Shown: positions 24,873 to 33,829 of the stretch, piece by piece
Numbering within the stretch: the stretch's first letter is position 1
How the letters are laid out: every line of letters starts with the position of its first letter
Source: CAZBBC01 sp964489835
GTDB lineage: Bacteria > Calditrichota > Calditrichia > JAJRVZ01
Length of the DNA stretch: 64,000 bases
Direction of reading: 5' to 3'
NCBI GenBank assembly: GCA_964489835.1
Contig: CAZBBC010000010.1
Span: forward strand, 12,272-76,271
The notes under the pieces: model-generated
What the model was told of the DNA's origin: nothing
The model's database searches: none
The model's input: only the letters and a program-made list of their open reading frames with translations
Position numbers and translations under genes: made by a program

Positions 24873-26351
24873 GTGGAAATCAATAATTTATCCACCATCA
24901 GAGATATTCGCAGAGATCAATTGGAGTTGTTGTACCGCATTTCAGAGATGCTTAATGTGCCTACCGTTCAGGATTCTCTTATTAATCAATCTCTCGATCT
25001 GATTATTAAATTCTTAAAAGCTGATCGTGGTTTATTTACAAAATACAACAGTGATCTCAATACCTTTTCAATAGTCGCTGCCCGTAATATTCAACAGGAT
25101 AGCATTCCAGACCTGGACAATTTCTCTTCCGGAATATTGCGAAAAGTAGTCACCCAAAAACAAGCCTGTCTTTATCATGATGCTCAGGAAAATCCCGATG
25201 TATCACAATTTAAAAGCATACAAATGCACAATATAAAATCTATTATCGGGGTTCCTGTTTTTCACCAGAAGAATATCTGGGGCGTTATACTGGTTGATAG
25301 TTTTGTGAATCGTAAAGAATTCACTTCGGAAAATCTGTTTTTCCTCGAATTTTTCGCCAACCTGGTCTCCCTTGTTTTGCATAAGATCATCCATTTGGAA
25401 GCACTTCAGGAAGAGAATTTACTTCTTCGCAATCAATTAGAGTCGTCGCCGGGTATCCCTGATATGGTCGGTGAAAGTCCGGCGATGAAAGAACTGGCAA
25501 ATCTGATACACCGGGTGGCCCGAACCGATGCCAGCGTCTTATTATTGGGTGAAAGTGGTACCGGTAAGGAATTGGCGGCGCGGGCAATTCATAAACTGAG
25601 CAACCGCAATAATAAACCATTTCTCGCCCAATTTTGCGGTTCAATACCTGATACCTTGTTAGAAAGTGAATTATTTGGTTACAAAAAAGGAGCATTTACG
25701 GGCGCCTATAGCGACAAAAAGGGATTGTTCGAAGTTGCAAATGAAGGGACCTTCCTGTTAGATGAAATAGCCGATATTTCTCCGGCCCTGCAAGCGAAGC
25801 TTCTACGGGTACTGGAAAGCCAGGAGATTACACGACTCGGTGACACGCAGGTCAAAAAGGTGCAACTCAGAATTATTGCCGCTACCAATAAAGACCTTCC
25901 ACAATTCATTAAAAACGGTAAATTCCGTGAAGATTTATACTATCGTTTAAATGTTTTTCCGGTAGTCCTGCCCCCGCTCAGAGAGAGAAAAGGAGATATT
26001 CCTTTACTGGTGAAATACTTTATACAAAAGAATGAGAGTTCGCACATTACGATTACCAAAGCAGCTTTAAATAAATTAGAAAAATATGCCTGGCCCGGTA
26101 ATGTACGCCAGTTGGAAAATGTAATACAGCGCGCTTTGATACTCGGTGATGGAAAAACGATAGCGGCTGAGCATATTATCATAGAAGATGACGAAAACAT
26201 TTCAAATTTCAAAGGATTGCTCAAGGATTATGAGATGCTATTACTTAAAAATCGTTTAAAACAATTTGATGGCAATCGGACATTGACTGCACAGTCCTTG
26301 GGTGTATCCGTTCGTTGGATACAGTTAAAACTAAAACAGATGGACCTATGA
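24873..26351 (+). CDS. Sigma-54-dependent activator: GAF, AAA+, Fis-type HTH
   Basis: 492 residues. The GAF sensor is at about 25-175. The AAA+ ATPase at about 200-430 has Walker A GESGTGKE, the sigma-54-contacting loop GAFTGAYSDKKG, Walker B FLLDEIADI and the arginine-finger segment REDLYYRLNVFPVVLPPLRERKGDI. The C-terminal helix-turn-helix at about 450-492 is NRTLTAQSLGVSVRWIQLKLKQM. Start codon is GTG with CGAGG 9 bases upstream. It lacks a receiver domain, so input is a small molecule through GAF or phosphorylation by the adjacent kinase. The kinase gene starts 13 bases after the stop. A sigma-54 promoter and shared upstream elements in this locus make local targets likely. Confidence 0.93.
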   Translation: MEINNLSTIRDIRRDQLELLYRISEMLNVPTVQDSLINQSLDLIIKFLKADRGLFTKYNSDLNTFSIVAARNIQQDSIPDLDNFSSGILRKVVTQKQACLYHDAQENPDVSQFKSIQMHNIKSIIGVPVFHQKNIWGVILVDSFVNRKEFTSENLFFLEFFANLVSLVLHKIIHLEALQEENLLLRNQLESSPGIPDMVGESPAMKELANLIHRVARTDASVLLLGESGTGKELAARAIHKLSNRNNKPFLAQFCGSIPDTLLESELFGYKKGAFTGAYSDKKGLFEVANEGTFLLDEIADISPALQAKLLRVLESQEITRLGDTQVKKVQLRIIAATNKDLPQFIKNGKFREDLYYRLNVFPVVLPPLRERKGDIPLLVKYFIQKNESSHITITKAALNKLEKYAWPGNVRQLENVIQRALILGDGKTIAAEHIIIEDDENISNFKGLLKDYEMLLLKNRLKQFDGNRTLTAQSLGVSVRWIQLKLKQMDL

Positions 26352-26364
26352 TTAGATTGTTCTA

Positions 26365-27882
26365 ATGCAAAATCAGAACCATTTACTTTTCGATAAATTT
26401 AATATCATCGAGTGCCTTAAAAAGGATGATTATACCGCTGTATATATCGCCGATCATATATATCTGGGTAAGAAAATTATTCTTAAAACATTAAATACCG
26501 AGACTATCAGTGATTTATTATTAATCAACCGTTTTAAAAGAGAAGCTAAAATATTAGCCAGATTAGATCATCCTAATATCATCAAGGTGCTAGATTTTAG
26601 CCGACACAAAAATATATTTTATCTGTCTTTCGAATATTTTAAAAGCAGTAATTTGCAGGAAATAATCAAAGGAAACCTGTTAACCATCGATCAAAAATGT
26701 AAAATTTTACTTCAGCTGGCCAGAGGTTTAGATGCCGCCCATCAGGCCGGTGTCATACATAGAGATATCAAACCTGAGAACATATTAATCAATAAGGACA
26801 ATCAGATAAAAATTGCTGATTTCGGTCTGGCGACCATCATTAATGAAAGTGTTCTGACCAACAAATCGTCTATTGTCGGCACACCAAGCTATATGTCCCC
26901 CGAACAAATCAAGGGAGAAAGTTTAACGCCACAGTCAGATCTTTTCTCCTTAGGCATCATTGCCTATGAGCTGTTTTGTGGTGAGAATCCTTTCCTTGGT
27001 AAAGATATCAATGCTACCATTAACAATATTCTGGACTTTGATGAACATAAAATTATTACAGCCGTTGCTCATTTACCTTCGGAAATTTCTTTGTTAATAA
27101 AAAATATGCTGGAAAAGGACAAAAATATCCGTCTGAAATCCGCCCGGGAAATATTGCGCCATCTAAAAGATGATGCCGAACCGCAAAAACTGTCACGATC
27201 CCGTAGTAAATTGACTTCTAATATAATGATAATCGCAGCCTCGGTCGTAGTCTTGGTAATAATTGTATTTATTTTAAGCAATGGTTTTCATAGTGAAGGT
27301 AATCGGATAGAAGAACAATCATCCATAATGAAAGATATTGATCAGCCAATTCAGGGAGATACCGCCGGGATAAGAAACAGTACTTTTTTTTCTGAGCAAG
27401 TCACGAAAGAAGTAATCCCTGATGAAAGAACGCAATCAATCCCTGTCAGGGCAGAGCCTCCGACAGGTAAGTTGAAGATACATTCAATCCCCGATGCAGA
27501 CATTTTCATTGACGCGCAATACATCGCCAGCACCCCACTTCAGGATGATATTACACTGGCGGCCGGAGTTTATTCCCTTGGATTGGCTCATCATGCCTAT
27601 CCAGATTATCATCGATTGATTAAAATTGAACCCGGGAAGAAAGTTTTATGGGATGTAAGGCTCGATACACTGTTTGGATATCTCAATTGTAATATTTACC
27701 CCTGGGGAGAAGTTTATATTGATGGTAAACTCGTTGGACAAAGCCCTTTCCAAAAACCGCTGGTCATGATGCCCGGGCGACATATGATAAAAGTGCAAAA
27801 TCCCAAACTCACAACATTTACAGATTCTCTGATTATTGTACAAAAAGAGACCACGGATTGTAAAATTTACTTAAAACAGTGA
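26365..27882 (+). CDS. Membrane Ser/Thr protein kinase with PEGA domains
   Basis: 505 residues. The kinase domain (about 10-268) has ATP-binding Lys41 in IILKTL, catalytic HRDIKPEN (Asp134), DFG (152-154) and GTPSYMSPEQ. The usual glycine-rich loop is absent: the corresponding stretch reads ECLKKDDYTAVYIAD with no glycine. One TM helix is at about 290-311 (IMIIAASVVVLVIIVFIL). The extracytoplasmic part has two PEGA-like domains, GKLKIHSIPDADIFIDAQYI and NCNIYPWGEVYIDGKLVG, which may bind cell-wall or surface partners. It is co-transcribed with the sigma-54 activator, a likely phosphorylation target or pathway partner. The start ATG at 26365 has no clear ribosome site, which suggests coupling. 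Confidence 0.9.
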   Translation: MQNQNHLLFDKFNIIECLKKDDYTAVYIADHIYLGKKIILKTLNTETISDLLLINRFKREAKILARLDHPNIIKVLDFSRHKNIFYLSFEYFKSSNLQEIIKGNLLTIDQKCKILLQLARGLDAAHQAGVIHRDIKPENILINKDNQIKIADFGLATIINESVLTNKSSIVGTPSYMSPEQIKGESLTPQSDLFSLGIIAYELFCGENPFLGKDINATINNILDFDEHKIITAVAHLPSEISLLIKNMLEKDKNIRLKSAREILRHLKDDAEPQKLSRSRSKLTSNIMIIAASVVVLVIIVFILSNGFHSEGNRIEEQSSIMKDIDQPIQGDTAGIRNSTFFSEQVTKEVIPDERTQSIPVRAEPPTGKLKIHSIPDADIFIDAQYIASTPLQDDITLAAGVYSLGLAHHAYPDYHRLIKIEPGKKVLWDVRLDTLFGYLNCNIYPWGEVYIDGKLVGQSPFQKPLVMMPGRHMIKVQNPKLTTFTDSLIIVQKETTDCKIYLKQ

Positions 27883-27903
27883 GATTTATTGTAAACTTAA
27901 AAT

Positions 27904-27974
27904 ATTCACCCTGTTGGATAGTCTGCCTATTGCATGATTATTTAATGCAATCATAATTGTCCTACAGGGTGAAT
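27904..27974. repeat. Long inverted repeat after the kinase gene
   Basis: ATTCACCCTGT (27904-27914) and ACAGGGTGAAT (27964-27974) are perfect inverse copies. They enclose a smaller TTGCAT/ATGCAA stem (27930-27950). It starts 22 bases after the kinase stop. No T-run follows, so it is a hairpin or repeat end rather than a typical intrinsic terminator. Confidence 0.55.
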
Positions 27975-28004
27975 CACAGTAGAATACAGGAGCCGATGAT
28001 ATAA

Positions 28005-28092
28005 TTCCCCCATAATAAAGGGGGGTAGGGGGTTGTATTTATTAGAGTTGAGATTTACAACCCCCTTAGTCCCCCTTTTCTAAGGGGGAGAT
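28005..28092. repeat. Dispersed CCCCCTT-type inverted repeat, copy 4 (inverted)
   Basis: Same orientation and arm layout as copy 3 (CCCCC..AAGGGGGG, TAGGGGGTTG, CCCCCTTAGTCCCCC, AAGGGGGAGA), with a diverged centre and without the GTTGCAG ends. Confidence 0.65.
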
Positions 28093-28213
28093 AAATTCGT
28101 CTCATTATGATAATCTATAATTGTTGCCTAAATACTGAAGAACTACACTTAGACGGGTGTACTCTGTGGTTTAAGTTTTAAAGCCAAAAACTTGGTTATT
28201 TCAGCAAAGTAGT

Positions 28214-28251
28214 TTTAGGCACTTTAGATCACTTTTAACTTTAGACACATG
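28214..28251. promoter_or_regulatory. Conserved 38-bp upstream element, copy 2
   Basis: TTTAGGCACTTTAGATCACT continues with TTTAACTTTAGACACATG, matching copy 1 at 23671 at 33 of 38 positions. It ends 40 bases upstream of the -24 element of the sigma-54 promoter at 28291, a position suited to activator binding. Confidence 0.55.
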
Positions 28252-28290
28252 CAATTTATCATGCAATGAATAATTCAGTTAAATAAAATA

Positions 28291-28307
28291 TGGTACAGAA
28301 TTTGCAG
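28291..28307 (+). promoter_or_regulatory. Sigma-54 promoter of the kelch gene
   Basis: TGGTAC-AGAAT-TTGCAG fits the RpoN -24/-12 consensus (TGG-N9-TTGC). It puts transcription start near 28319, about 24 bases before the preferred ATG at 28343. A sigma-54 activator gene lies 2 kb upstream on the same strand. Confidence 0.75.
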
Positions 28308-28342
28308 TTTATATATTCGATAATTATAAATAGATGAGAGCG

Positions 28343-29617
28343 ATGAGAAAAATTACTTTATTTTTATTAGTAATCATACATTTTTTTACTATCCATATTG
28401 TCAGGAGTGCCGACTGGCAGATTCTCGGGAAAATGCCCCATCCGGTTTATGGAGGCCAGGCATTGGTATTGGATAGTTTAATCTACATTATCGGCGGTTA
28501 TTCAGATTCAGTGTCCGGTCCCACGAACCTTATTCAAACCTTTGATCCTAAAAATAATACCTGGGGTGTAGCAGGAAGGATGATTGAAAACCGGTACAGT
28601 TTTGTTGCCACAAAACTGCGTGCGGATGAAATACTTATCTGTGGCGGAGTCTGGCAAAATACACCAAATTTGTCTAGTATTGAGATCATGAACCTGCGAT
28701 CATTCGCTGTCGATAATGCCAGAATTATCGATAATAATTTTAACTTTAACCGGATTTATTTCAGCGGTCACATCTATCAGAACCGTCTCTATCTTTTCGG
28801 TGGACTACCTTCACCCGCTGTTGCCGATACAGCGATGCTTGTTAATATCGCCAGGTTTGATCTCTCTTCTGAATCGGTGGATCTGGTTGAAAACGGTATA
28901 TATTCCGACTTACCTTTACCCTATGATCATACATCGGTGCTGATAGATTCATTGGTGTATATATTGGGAGGTGTGTATAACGGTGTTTCCAGCCGGATTT
29001 ATACCTTTAATCTAAATTCTAACGAGCTGCGTTTAGTCGGACAACTTCAGGGTGTTCGGGCCGGTGGAAAAGCAGTTGCTTATGAAAACCAGATCTATTA
29101 TATCGGGGGTTATGATGAAACTTCGAAGGCCCTCGTATCCGTCGAAAAATTTTATACGGACATAGATAATGCGGAGACCGGGCCGGCTTTGAATTTTAAT
29201 CGAAATGAACTGATGGCCGTGGTTTATGATAACAATATCTATGTATTTGGTGGTAAAGATAAAGATGATCGCATGATACACGAGATCGAAAAATTAGAGA
29301 TTGTGACCGCCTCAGGTACACCTGAAGTTGCCACAGTCAGACAATTTCAGTTACAAGAGAATTATCCAAATCCTTTTAACGCAACTACAGTAATTTCTTT
29401 CGATGTTAATATGGCCATGGAACTCCATTTAAATATCTATTCCGTTTCCGGAAAACTTGTAAAGACATTAACCGCAAGGCACTTTATGCCTGGTCATTAT
29501 AAATACCATTGGGATGGCAGTGATAATAAACAACGACCCGTAGCCAGTGGTGTTTACTTTTACCGCCTGTATAATACAAGTATCTCCGAAACAAAAAAAA
29601 TGATATTGGTACGATAG
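28343..29617 (+). CDS. Exported kelch-repeat protein with C-terminal sorting-type domain
   Basis: About 424 residues. Signal peptide (KITLFLLVIIHFFTIHIVRSAD), then about six kelch blades with the usual YIIGGY, ILICGGVW, LYLFGGLP, YILGGVY, YYIGGYDE and IYVFGGKD turns, forming a beta propeller (about 25-325). The last 85 residues, QLQENYPNPFNATTVISF to GVYFYRLYNTSISETKKMILVR, are the FlgD-Ig-like C-terminal module common on secreted proteins of Calditrichota, KSB1 and Ignavibacteriota, where it may act as a sorting or anchoring signal. The ATG at 28343 is preferred over 28334 because GAGAGCG precedes it. Behind a sigma-54 promoter. Ligand unknown. Confidence 0.85.
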   Translation: MRKITLFLLVIIHFFTIHIVRSADWQILGKMPHPVYGGQALVLDSLIYIIGGYSDSVSGPTNLIQTFDPKNNTWGVAGRMIENRYSFVATKLRADEILICGGVWQNTPNLSSIEIMNLRSFAVDNARIIDNNFNFNRIYFSGHIYQNRLYLFGGLPSPAVADTAMLVNIARFDLSSESVDLVENGIYSDLPLPYDHTSVLIDSLVYILGGVYNGVSSRIYTFNLNSNELRLVGQLQGVRAGGKAVAYENQIYYIGGYDETSKALVSVEKFYTDIDNAETGPALNFNRNELMAVVYDNNIYVFGGKDKDDRMIHEIEKLEIVTASGTPEVATVRQFQLQENYPNPFNATTVISFDVNMAMELHLNIYSVSGKLVKTLTARHFMPGHYKYHWDGSDNKQRPVASGVYFYRLYNTSISETKKMILVR

Positions 29618-29628
29618 TACTGTAATAA

Positions 29629-29797
29629 AGAGGCTGTGTAAAACTATTAATTACCACGGAAATACACAGAATTTCATTGAAGATATATAAAAAAAATAGA
29701 TAATTATGTAATATTACATAATATTAGAACAGATTTTAATTTTTCCGTGTAAATCCGTGTGAATCCGTGGTTGATTTTTAATTCTCACACAACCTCT
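29629..29797. mobile_element. MITE-like inverted repeat of the TCCGTG family
   Basis: Ends AGAGGCTGTGT (29629-29639) and ACACAACCTCT (29787-29797) are inverse copies with one mismatch. Inside, ATTACCACGG at the left answers CCGTGGTTGAT at the right, and TCCGTGTAAATCCGTG is repeated. It begins 12 bases after the kelch stop codon. No transposase. Confidence 0.6.
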
Positions 29798-29826
29798 ATG
29801 TACCCGGGATAAATCTCTTGGGCAGA

Positions 29827-30672
29827 ATGAAATTGAATCCAATGTTTAAAACAGTAATGATAGCCATACTCACTTTATTTTTTATAACATCCCTATATTC
29901 ACAATTCTTTGATAAACGTCTGGATCCACTGATTGGTAAATATAAATCATTTGATTATCCCGGTGTTATCAAAGAAGCATCGATTATCATCGCAGATAGT
30001 GCAGTATTAAATACTGCGGATTTATGCGAAACATACAGAATGAAAGCCATTTCGCACTATTCCCTTTCAGATATGCCAAACGCCTTAAAAAGTCTTATCG
30101 CAATATTAAAAATTAATCCCGGGTATCAATTGGATCAAATGGTAAATTCTCCGAAGATTATTGCTTATTTTGAGGAAATTCGTAAAAACTTTTTTGAGCG
30201 AAATAAAAAAGACGAGCAAGAAATACCGGTGGTAAAAAGTGAAATCAAAGAAAAAACAGGTTTGCCTGGTTCTATCTCTGGGGGCACAAAAATGCCGCAA
30301 ATTTATTCACTATTTATGCCCGGTCTGGGCCACTTAGCAATAAAACCTTCAACAAAAGGATGGGCATTATTCGGTTCAGGTGTATTAACTTTAGGTCTAT
30401 CCGTCTACTATATCGTTGATGTTAATCGTAAAGAGGAAACATACCTTCAGGCCACCAATAAAATAGAAATTGAACAAAAATACAATCGTTATAATAGTGC
30501 TTACAAACGCCGCAATTTAACGGTTGCTGCTTTTGCAGCCATCTGGTTATATTCGCAAATAGATTTTTTATATTTCTCAGGTAACGAAATAAAGCGAGAA
30601 ACCACCTTCTCTTTTCATATAAATTTTACCTCCTCCGATGGCCCTTTACTCAATATGAAGGTTCATTTATAA
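29827..30672 (+). CDS. Exported TPR-like protein with C-terminal membrane helices (DUF5683-like)
   Basis: About 281 residues. Signal anchor FKTVMIAILTLFFITSLYSQ, then a helical TPR-like stretch (about 30-110: YPGVIKEASIIIADSAVL, CETYRMKAISHYSLSDMPNALKSL, LKINPGYQLD). A charged linker follows, then MPQIYSLFMPGLGHLAIKPSTKGWALFGSG and a second membrane segment with AYKRRNLTVAAFAAIWLYSQIDFLYF. The PGLGH..KGW..Y..YN..Y pattern resembles DUF5683-type membrane proteins. I chose ATG 29827 (GGGCAG upstream). ATG 29842 is possible, and the TTG at 29818 is unlikely. Function unknown; position suggests it belongs to the surface locus. Confidence 0.7.
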   Translation: MKLNPMFKTVMIAILTLFFITSLYSQFFDKRLDPLIGKYKSFDYPGVIKEASIIIADSAVLNTADLCETYRMKAISHYSLSDMPNALKSLIAILKINPGYQLDQMVNSPKIIAYFEEIRKNFFERNKKDEQEIPVVKSEIKEKTGLPGSISGGTKMPQIYSLFMPGLGHLAIKPSTKGWALFGSGVLTLGLSVYYIVDVNRKEETYLQATNKIEIEQKYNRYNSAYKRRNLTVAAFAAIWLYSQIDFLYFSGNEIKRETTFSFHINFTSSDGPLLNMKVHL

Positions 30673-30864
30673 AAAACGCCGCCCCGCGCCCCCAGAAAGA
30701 ACGAATATTTTGCATTAAGTACGAAAAATTTTCGCACTTATTTAAGGTTTCACAGACTTAAAAGGCGACAATTTCTCTAAAATGGGGTGATTTACACAAA
30801 AAAAATATCCATTTATATACCCTTTCTGTAAAAACCATAAAAATGGTTGATATTTTTAAATTTC

Positions 30865-30881
30865 TGGCATCCCATTTGAAG
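30865..30881 (+). promoter_or_regulatory. Possible weak sigma-54 promoter
   Basis: TGGCAT-CCCAT-TTGAAG has the -24 element and spacing but replaces the conserved C of the -12 GC by A. It lies 47 bases before the ATG at 30928. Listed because a good sigma-54 promoter exists in the same locus; on its own it is weak. Confidence 0.3.
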
Positions 30882-30927
30882 GATTAAATAGAAGTTGGAC
30901 ACATCATCTATCCTTAAGGGAGGGTTT

Positions 30928-33678
30928 ATGAAGAAAATAATACAGTCAATCAGTCTTTTAATTTTAATCTTTGCAATTGTTTCCGTAGGATCTGCTGATG
31001 ATACCCAGGCCATTTTGTCGGGACATGTCTACAGCACTCCCCCGATGTTACCCGCATTTATACCTTTACCTGGTGCTAATGTTTATTTGAATGGCAATGG
31101 CATTACCTTACAAGTAACCAGTAATCCGGAGGGTTATTATCAATTCGATGCTATCTCCCCCGGAAAGTATGTTTTATCCGCCGATGCATCCGGTCATTTA
31201 CCCGCCTATCATATCGACACCCTGGTAATAGAACAAGATACACGGATAAATGATCTGGATATATTTTTAATGCCCTACGATGGACTGGGATTTGTAACAT
31301 TGTCTGGAAATGTTTGGGGAAAATATACGGACGAGTTGATACATCCGGCGATCATCACCCTCTACCCGGTACTATCCACTACTGCTGATAATATAATCGC
31401 TGTTGATTCCTATGGTATCAGCGTAATTAACAATCCTGATGGCAGTTATGTTATAAAAAATATTCCCAGAGGAATATACAATGTAAGCTGTAGAGCGAGA
31501 GAGTATGATGTTCAATTACTGAAAAATGTAAATCTTTCCGTAGGTGATGTTACCCTGGACTTTTATCTTGAACCATTGGACCCTTCAATCACTAACCTGT
31601 TTGCCGGGCGAATATATCATGCACAAACCAATCAGCCGGTGCCCTATGCCGTTTTAACCCTCAACAATCTGGATGGACCGGAAATTATCTATTATGCGCG
31701 TTCCGATATCAACGGATATTATCAATTTAAATCGATCTTACCAGGAAATTATAAACTGACCTGTAATGCCAGGGGTTTTCAGTCTTTCTCTACCATTATA
31801 TCTATCAGACAAAATACCTGGATAACTGACTTCAACATATCTCTCAAACCTATTAACGATATTTTAGTCTCACTTTACGGCTATGTCCTTGATGCTGGTT
31901 TAGATATTAAACCGATTTATCCTGCACAAATAATGCTCATCGGTTATAGCAGTACCGGGGAAATCATTATATACAGAACCCAGAACAATCCCGATGGCAG
32001 CTATAAGATAGGAAATATTCTTCCTTCCACGTACATGGCCCTCTGTTATGCTCCCGGTTACCAGACTAAAATTATACGACATTTGCCTGTCTATAAACCC
32101 CTGTCCCGATTTGATTTCTATTTGTCACCTATCATTCATGAATGGGGTTATATTGCCGGAAATGTTCAATTTGACAGACTTGGCACAGCGGTCCATGGTG
32201 CAGATATCAAATTCTTTTCTGAAAATGCTATTTCTCATCATACCGTTACCGATCGACATGGAAACTATATCGCACGCTTGCCTGCCGGTAAGTATTATGT
32301 ATCCTGTTCATATCATGATCCGGACGGCAATTATTATTATCAAGAATATTATGATGATGTCCAATCCCTGGGAGAAGCTACCGTTGTACCTGTCAGACCA
32401 AACGAGATTACATCACCGATCGATTTTGGTATTCCCTTTCCACTCTATCAATTCACGGTTACCATTAGTGGCTGTGTGCTAGATAATGACAATATGCCTC
32501 TTAAAGAAGCACTGGTTAAGGCGTGGGAAATTAATGTACCGTATTTAAGTAGCAATCAAGGTATTTATTTTGCCCGGACAGACAACGAAGGAAAGTATAA
32601 AATCGAGATCAACCTGGATATAAGTAACAGTACCCGCCCGACCCGGCTCTATGGATTCATTGTATCGGCAGAGAAAGAAAGATATAAAACGGAATTTTAT
32701 AATGAGAAACCGGCACCTTATTTAGCCGACATACTCTGGGCTTTTCAAGATACATCCTTTACGACTATAGATTTTAGTCTGGATCCCTGGAATGCGCCTA
32801 ATTCAATCAATGGAACTATCACCAGTGAGACCGGCGATGCCATAGCCAATGCCTTCGTTATTGCTGTCAATAAGAATAGTGGTGAGACTGTTTTTACTTT
32901 TACGAACAATCTTGGCCAATACACACTGGCTGCATTACAACCCGATTACTATTATCTGCTTTTTATGGCCCAGGGATATATACCGGAATTTTTCAATGAC
33001 GTACATGTCTGGGAAAACGCGACACCCGTATTGGCCCTGGGGACAGTCAATGGAATAAACGCGAATTTGATGCCTATTTTTTGGGATACAGTGGGTGGGA
33101 CTGTTGCCGGAACCGTACATACTCCAAGTGGTCAGCCGCTGTCCGGTGTTCTGGTGGCAATAAAAAATTCAACCGGGGATATCATCGGTTATGATTTAAC
33201 CAATGAACTGGGTAGTTACCAAATCTCCGGCCTTGGAGATGGTGACTATCAGTCCTTTGCTACCAAAGTTAATTATTTGAGTCAGTCTTCCCCGATCCTT
33301 ATAAATTCTGCCATAACAGAAATGATCCTTGTAAATTTTGAATTAGAACAGACTTTAACTAATTTGCCTGGCCCAGCCGTTAAGGAGGTTTCGATACCGA
33401 CAAAGATCACACTGATGCCTAATTATCCAAATCCCTTCAATCCGGTGACTCATATTCAGTTTTCTAATCCGACAACCCAGGAAGTCCAATTGATTATATA
33501 TGATATACTGGGTAAAAAGGTAAAAGAATTGGTTAATCAGGTTTTACCTTCCGGATGGCACACATTTATTTGGGACGCTACAGATATAATGGGCAATCAG
33601 GTATCTTCCGGCATCTATTTCTATGCACTGGAAACGAGAGAAGAAAAAATCGTAAACAAGCTCATTTTTAACAAATAG
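30928..33678 (+). CDS. Large exported protein of carboxypeptidase-regulatory-like repeats with PNPFN C-terminal domain
   Basis: 916 residues from the ATG at 30928, which has AAGGGAGGG upstream; the open frame to 30895 adds only a TTG start. Signal peptide KKIIQSISLLILIFAIVSVGSADD. About eight repeats of 90-100 residues follow, each of the form SG.V......P...A.V.L......I....T..DG.Y....I.PG.Y.L...A.G (for example NPEGYYQFDAISPGKYVLSADASG and NDINGYYQFKSILPGNYKL-type turns). They form a string of Ig-like beta sandwiches. The C-terminus MPNYPNPFNPVTHIQFSNP to SSGIYFYALETREEKIVNKLIF matches the module of the kelch protein. No catalytic domain. Probably a surface stalk or matrix protein. Confidence 0.85.
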   Translation: MKKIIQSISLLILIFAIVSVGSADDTQAILSGHVYSTPPMLPAFIPLPGANVYLNGNGITLQVTSNPEGYYQFDAISPGKYVLSADASGHLPAYHIDTLVIEQDTRINDLDIFLMPYDGLGFVTLSGNVWGKYTDELIHPAIITLYPVLSTTADNIIAVDSYGISVINNPDGSYVIKNIPRGIYNVSCRAREYDVQLLKNVNLSVGDVTLDFYLEPLDPSITNLFAGRIYHAQTNQPVPYAVLTLNNLDGPEIIYYARSDINGYYQFKSILPGNYKLTCNARGFQSFSTIISIRQNTWITDFNISLKPINDILVSLYGYVLDAGLDIKPIYPAQIMLIGYSSTGEIIIYRTQNNPDGSYKIGNILPSTYMALCYAPGYQTKIIRHLPVYKPLSRFDFYLSPIIHEWGYIAGNVQFDRLGTAVHGADIKFFSENAISHHTVTDRHGNYIARLPAGKYYVSCSYHDPDGNYYYQEYYDDVQSLGEATVVPVRPNEITSPIDFGIPFPLYQFTVTISGCVLDNDNMPLKEALVKAWEINVPYLSSNQGIYFARTDNEGKYKIEINLDISNSTRPTRLYGFIVSAEKERYKTEFYNEKPAPYLADILWAFQDTSFTTIDFSLDPWNAPNSINGTITSETGDAIANAFVIAVNKNSGETVFTFTNNLGQYTLAALQPDYYYLLFMAQGYIPEFFNDVHVWENATPVLALGTVNGINANLMPIFWDTVGGTVAGTVHTPSGQPLSGVLVAIKNSTGDIIGYDLTNELGSYQISGLGDGDYQSFATKVNYLSQSSPILINSAITEMILVNFELEQTLTNLPGPAVKEVSIPTKITLMPNYPNPFNPVTHIQFSNPTTQEVQLIIYDILGKKVKELVNQVLPSGWHTFIWDATDIMGNQVSSGIYFYALETREEKIVNKLIFNK

Positions 33679-33732
33679 GGAAATATGAATAGTAGAAGAG
33701 GATCACTAGTCACCCAATCATCAAGTGCAAAA

Positions 33733-33764
33733 TGGTAGAGACGTAGCATGCTACGTCTCTACCA
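33733..33764. repeat. 32-bp perfect palindrome
   Basis: TGGTAGAGACGTAGCA followed directly by its exact reverse complement TGCTACGTCTCTACCA. It lies 54 bases after the stop of the large repeat protein and 66 bases before the next gene. It may act as a transcript-end hairpin, though no T-run follows on the plus strand. Confidence 0.8.
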
Positions 33765-33829
33765 AAATTTACAATTCTGCTTTCTATTAAATAGAACCAA
33801 ATATTCAGATTCTTTACGGAGATTTGATA

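Noticed and set aside
32048..32482. 144-residue ORF within the large repeat protein
   Set aside because: Out-of-frame shadow of the 30928-33678 gene.
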